Part shown: positions 5,215 through 5,807 of the stretch, one piece after another
Layout of the letters: the number at the start of each line of letters is the position of its first letter
Numbering within the stretch: position 1 is the first letter of the stretch
Source of the DNA: Lachnospiraceae bacterium UBA7480
GTDB lineage: Bacteria; Bacillota; Clostridia; Lachnospirales; Lachnospiraceae
Assembly: GCA_002479655.1 (NCBI GenBank)
Contig: DLOQ01000157.1
Span: forward strand, 4,735-10,541
Direction: 5' to 3'
DNA: 5,807 nucleotides
The notes under the pieces: model-generated
The model's database searches: none
Told to the model about the DNA's origin: nothing
The model's input: the letters and a program-made list of their open reading frames with translations, nothing else
Program-made: the position numbers and the translations under genes

Positions 5215-5807
5215 GTGTCTTACAAGATTTTAATTATCAATCCGGGCTCTACCTCAACAAAGATAGGCGTATTCGAGGATGAAACGCTTTTATTTGAGGA
5301 AACCCTCAGACACACGACAGAGGAGATCGCGCAGTACGCGACGATCGTTGATCAGAAAGATTTCCGCAAGAACATCATTACGGATTTCCTTGCGACGAAG
5401 GATGTCAGCCTGAAGGATCTGAATGTGATCGTCGGCCGCGGCGGTATGTTAAAACCGATTCCGGGCGGCACTTATCCGGTGACGGATGCGCTGCTGAATG
5501 ACTTAAAGATTGGTTACCAGGGACAGCATGCTTCCAATCTTGGAGGTATCCTTGCAAAGGAAATGGCGGATTCGGTAGGGATCCCTTCCTATATCGTAGA
5601 TCCGGTGGTTGTAGATGAGCTTGAGCCGGTGGCGAGATATTCCGGCGTGCCGGAGCTTCCGAGGACAAGCGTATTTCATGCGCTGAATCAGAAGGCGGTT
5701 GCCAAGAGATACGCTAAGGAAATCGGCAGGGCATATGAGGAACTGAATCTGGTCGTGGTTCATATGGGCGGCGGTGTTTCTGTCGGCGCACATATCAAAG
5801 GAAAAGT
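5215..5807 (+). CDS. buk: Butyrate kinase (partial, 3' end outside window)
   Basis: Butyrate kinase converts butyryl phosphate and ADP to butyrate and ATP, completing the pathway begun by ptb. The start is GTG, giving [20 protein letters not shown], preceded by AGAGG (5202-5206) with an 8-nt gap. No other start with a binding site lies before the conserved N-terminus. The first 197 residues are present and the frame is open to the window end. Family members are usually about 355-360 residues, so a little over half is seen. Motifs of the acetokinase (ASKHA) family are the phosphate-binding NPGSTSTK (9-16), [15 protein letters not shown] (73-87), [10 protein letters not shown] (102-111), DPVVVDEL (129-136), [16 protein letters not shown] (152-167) and the second phosphate motif [14 protein letters not shown] (180-193). 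The butyrate rather than acetate assignment follows from the RGG-type sequence and the ptb neighbour. It is co-transcribed with ptb. Confidence 0.95.
   Translation, partial: MSYKILIINPGSTSTKIGVFEDETLLFEETLRHTTEEIAQYATIVDQKDFRKNIITDFLATKDVSLKDLNVIVGRGGMLKPIPGGTYPVTDALLNDLKIGYQGQHASNLGGILAKEMADSVGIPSYIVDPVVVDELEPVARYSGVPELPRTSVFHALNQKAVAKRYAKEIGRAYEELNLVVVHMGGGVSVGAHIKGK

Overview
The window looks like a chromosomal segment of a butyrate-forming Clostridia member, most likely Lachnospiraceae-like (Bacillota). This is inferred from the ptb-buk pair, the strong GGAGG-type ribosome binding sites, the moderate base composition, and an ECF sigma factor paired with a single-pass anti-sigma protein of the type common in Clostridia. 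All supported genes lie on the + strand.

Layout. Positions 3-80 are the last codons of a membrane protein cut by the window edge. They are followed, 16 nt after its stop, by a 333-residue protein with about eight membrane segments (97-1098) that I cannot assign to a family. A gene-free stretch (1099-1467) holds a hairpin, a block of inverted repeats with two competing pairings, and a good housekeeping promoter (TTGCAA-17-TATAAT). That promoter serves a Lys/Glu/Ala/Gln-rich coiled-coil gene (1468-2481). This gene is interrupted by one in-frame TAG at 1672-1674 and may restart at a TTG at 1690. A strong intrinsic terminator (2512-2546) closes this unit.

Directly after the terminator comes a regulatory pair: an ECF-type sigma factor (2606-3088) and an overlapping membrane-anchored anti-sigma protein (3075-4127). 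The pair is preceded by a possible self-recognised promoter. The anti-sigma protein has a short cytoplasmic domain, one membrane helix, a 10-residue tandem repeat and an acidic outer domain. After about 125 nt with a candidate extended -10 promoter comes the butyrate operon: phosphate butyryltransferase ptb (4254-5171) and butyrate kinase buk (5215 to the window end, cut). Together these convert butyryl-CoA to butyrate with formation of ATP.

The energy genes are textbook. The parts worth a second look are the amber-interrupted coiled-coil gene with a built-in restart site, the structured intergenic block upstream of it, and the sigma/anti-sigma module sitting without an evident terminator just upstream of ptb-buk. 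I did not find a clearly new multi-gene system.
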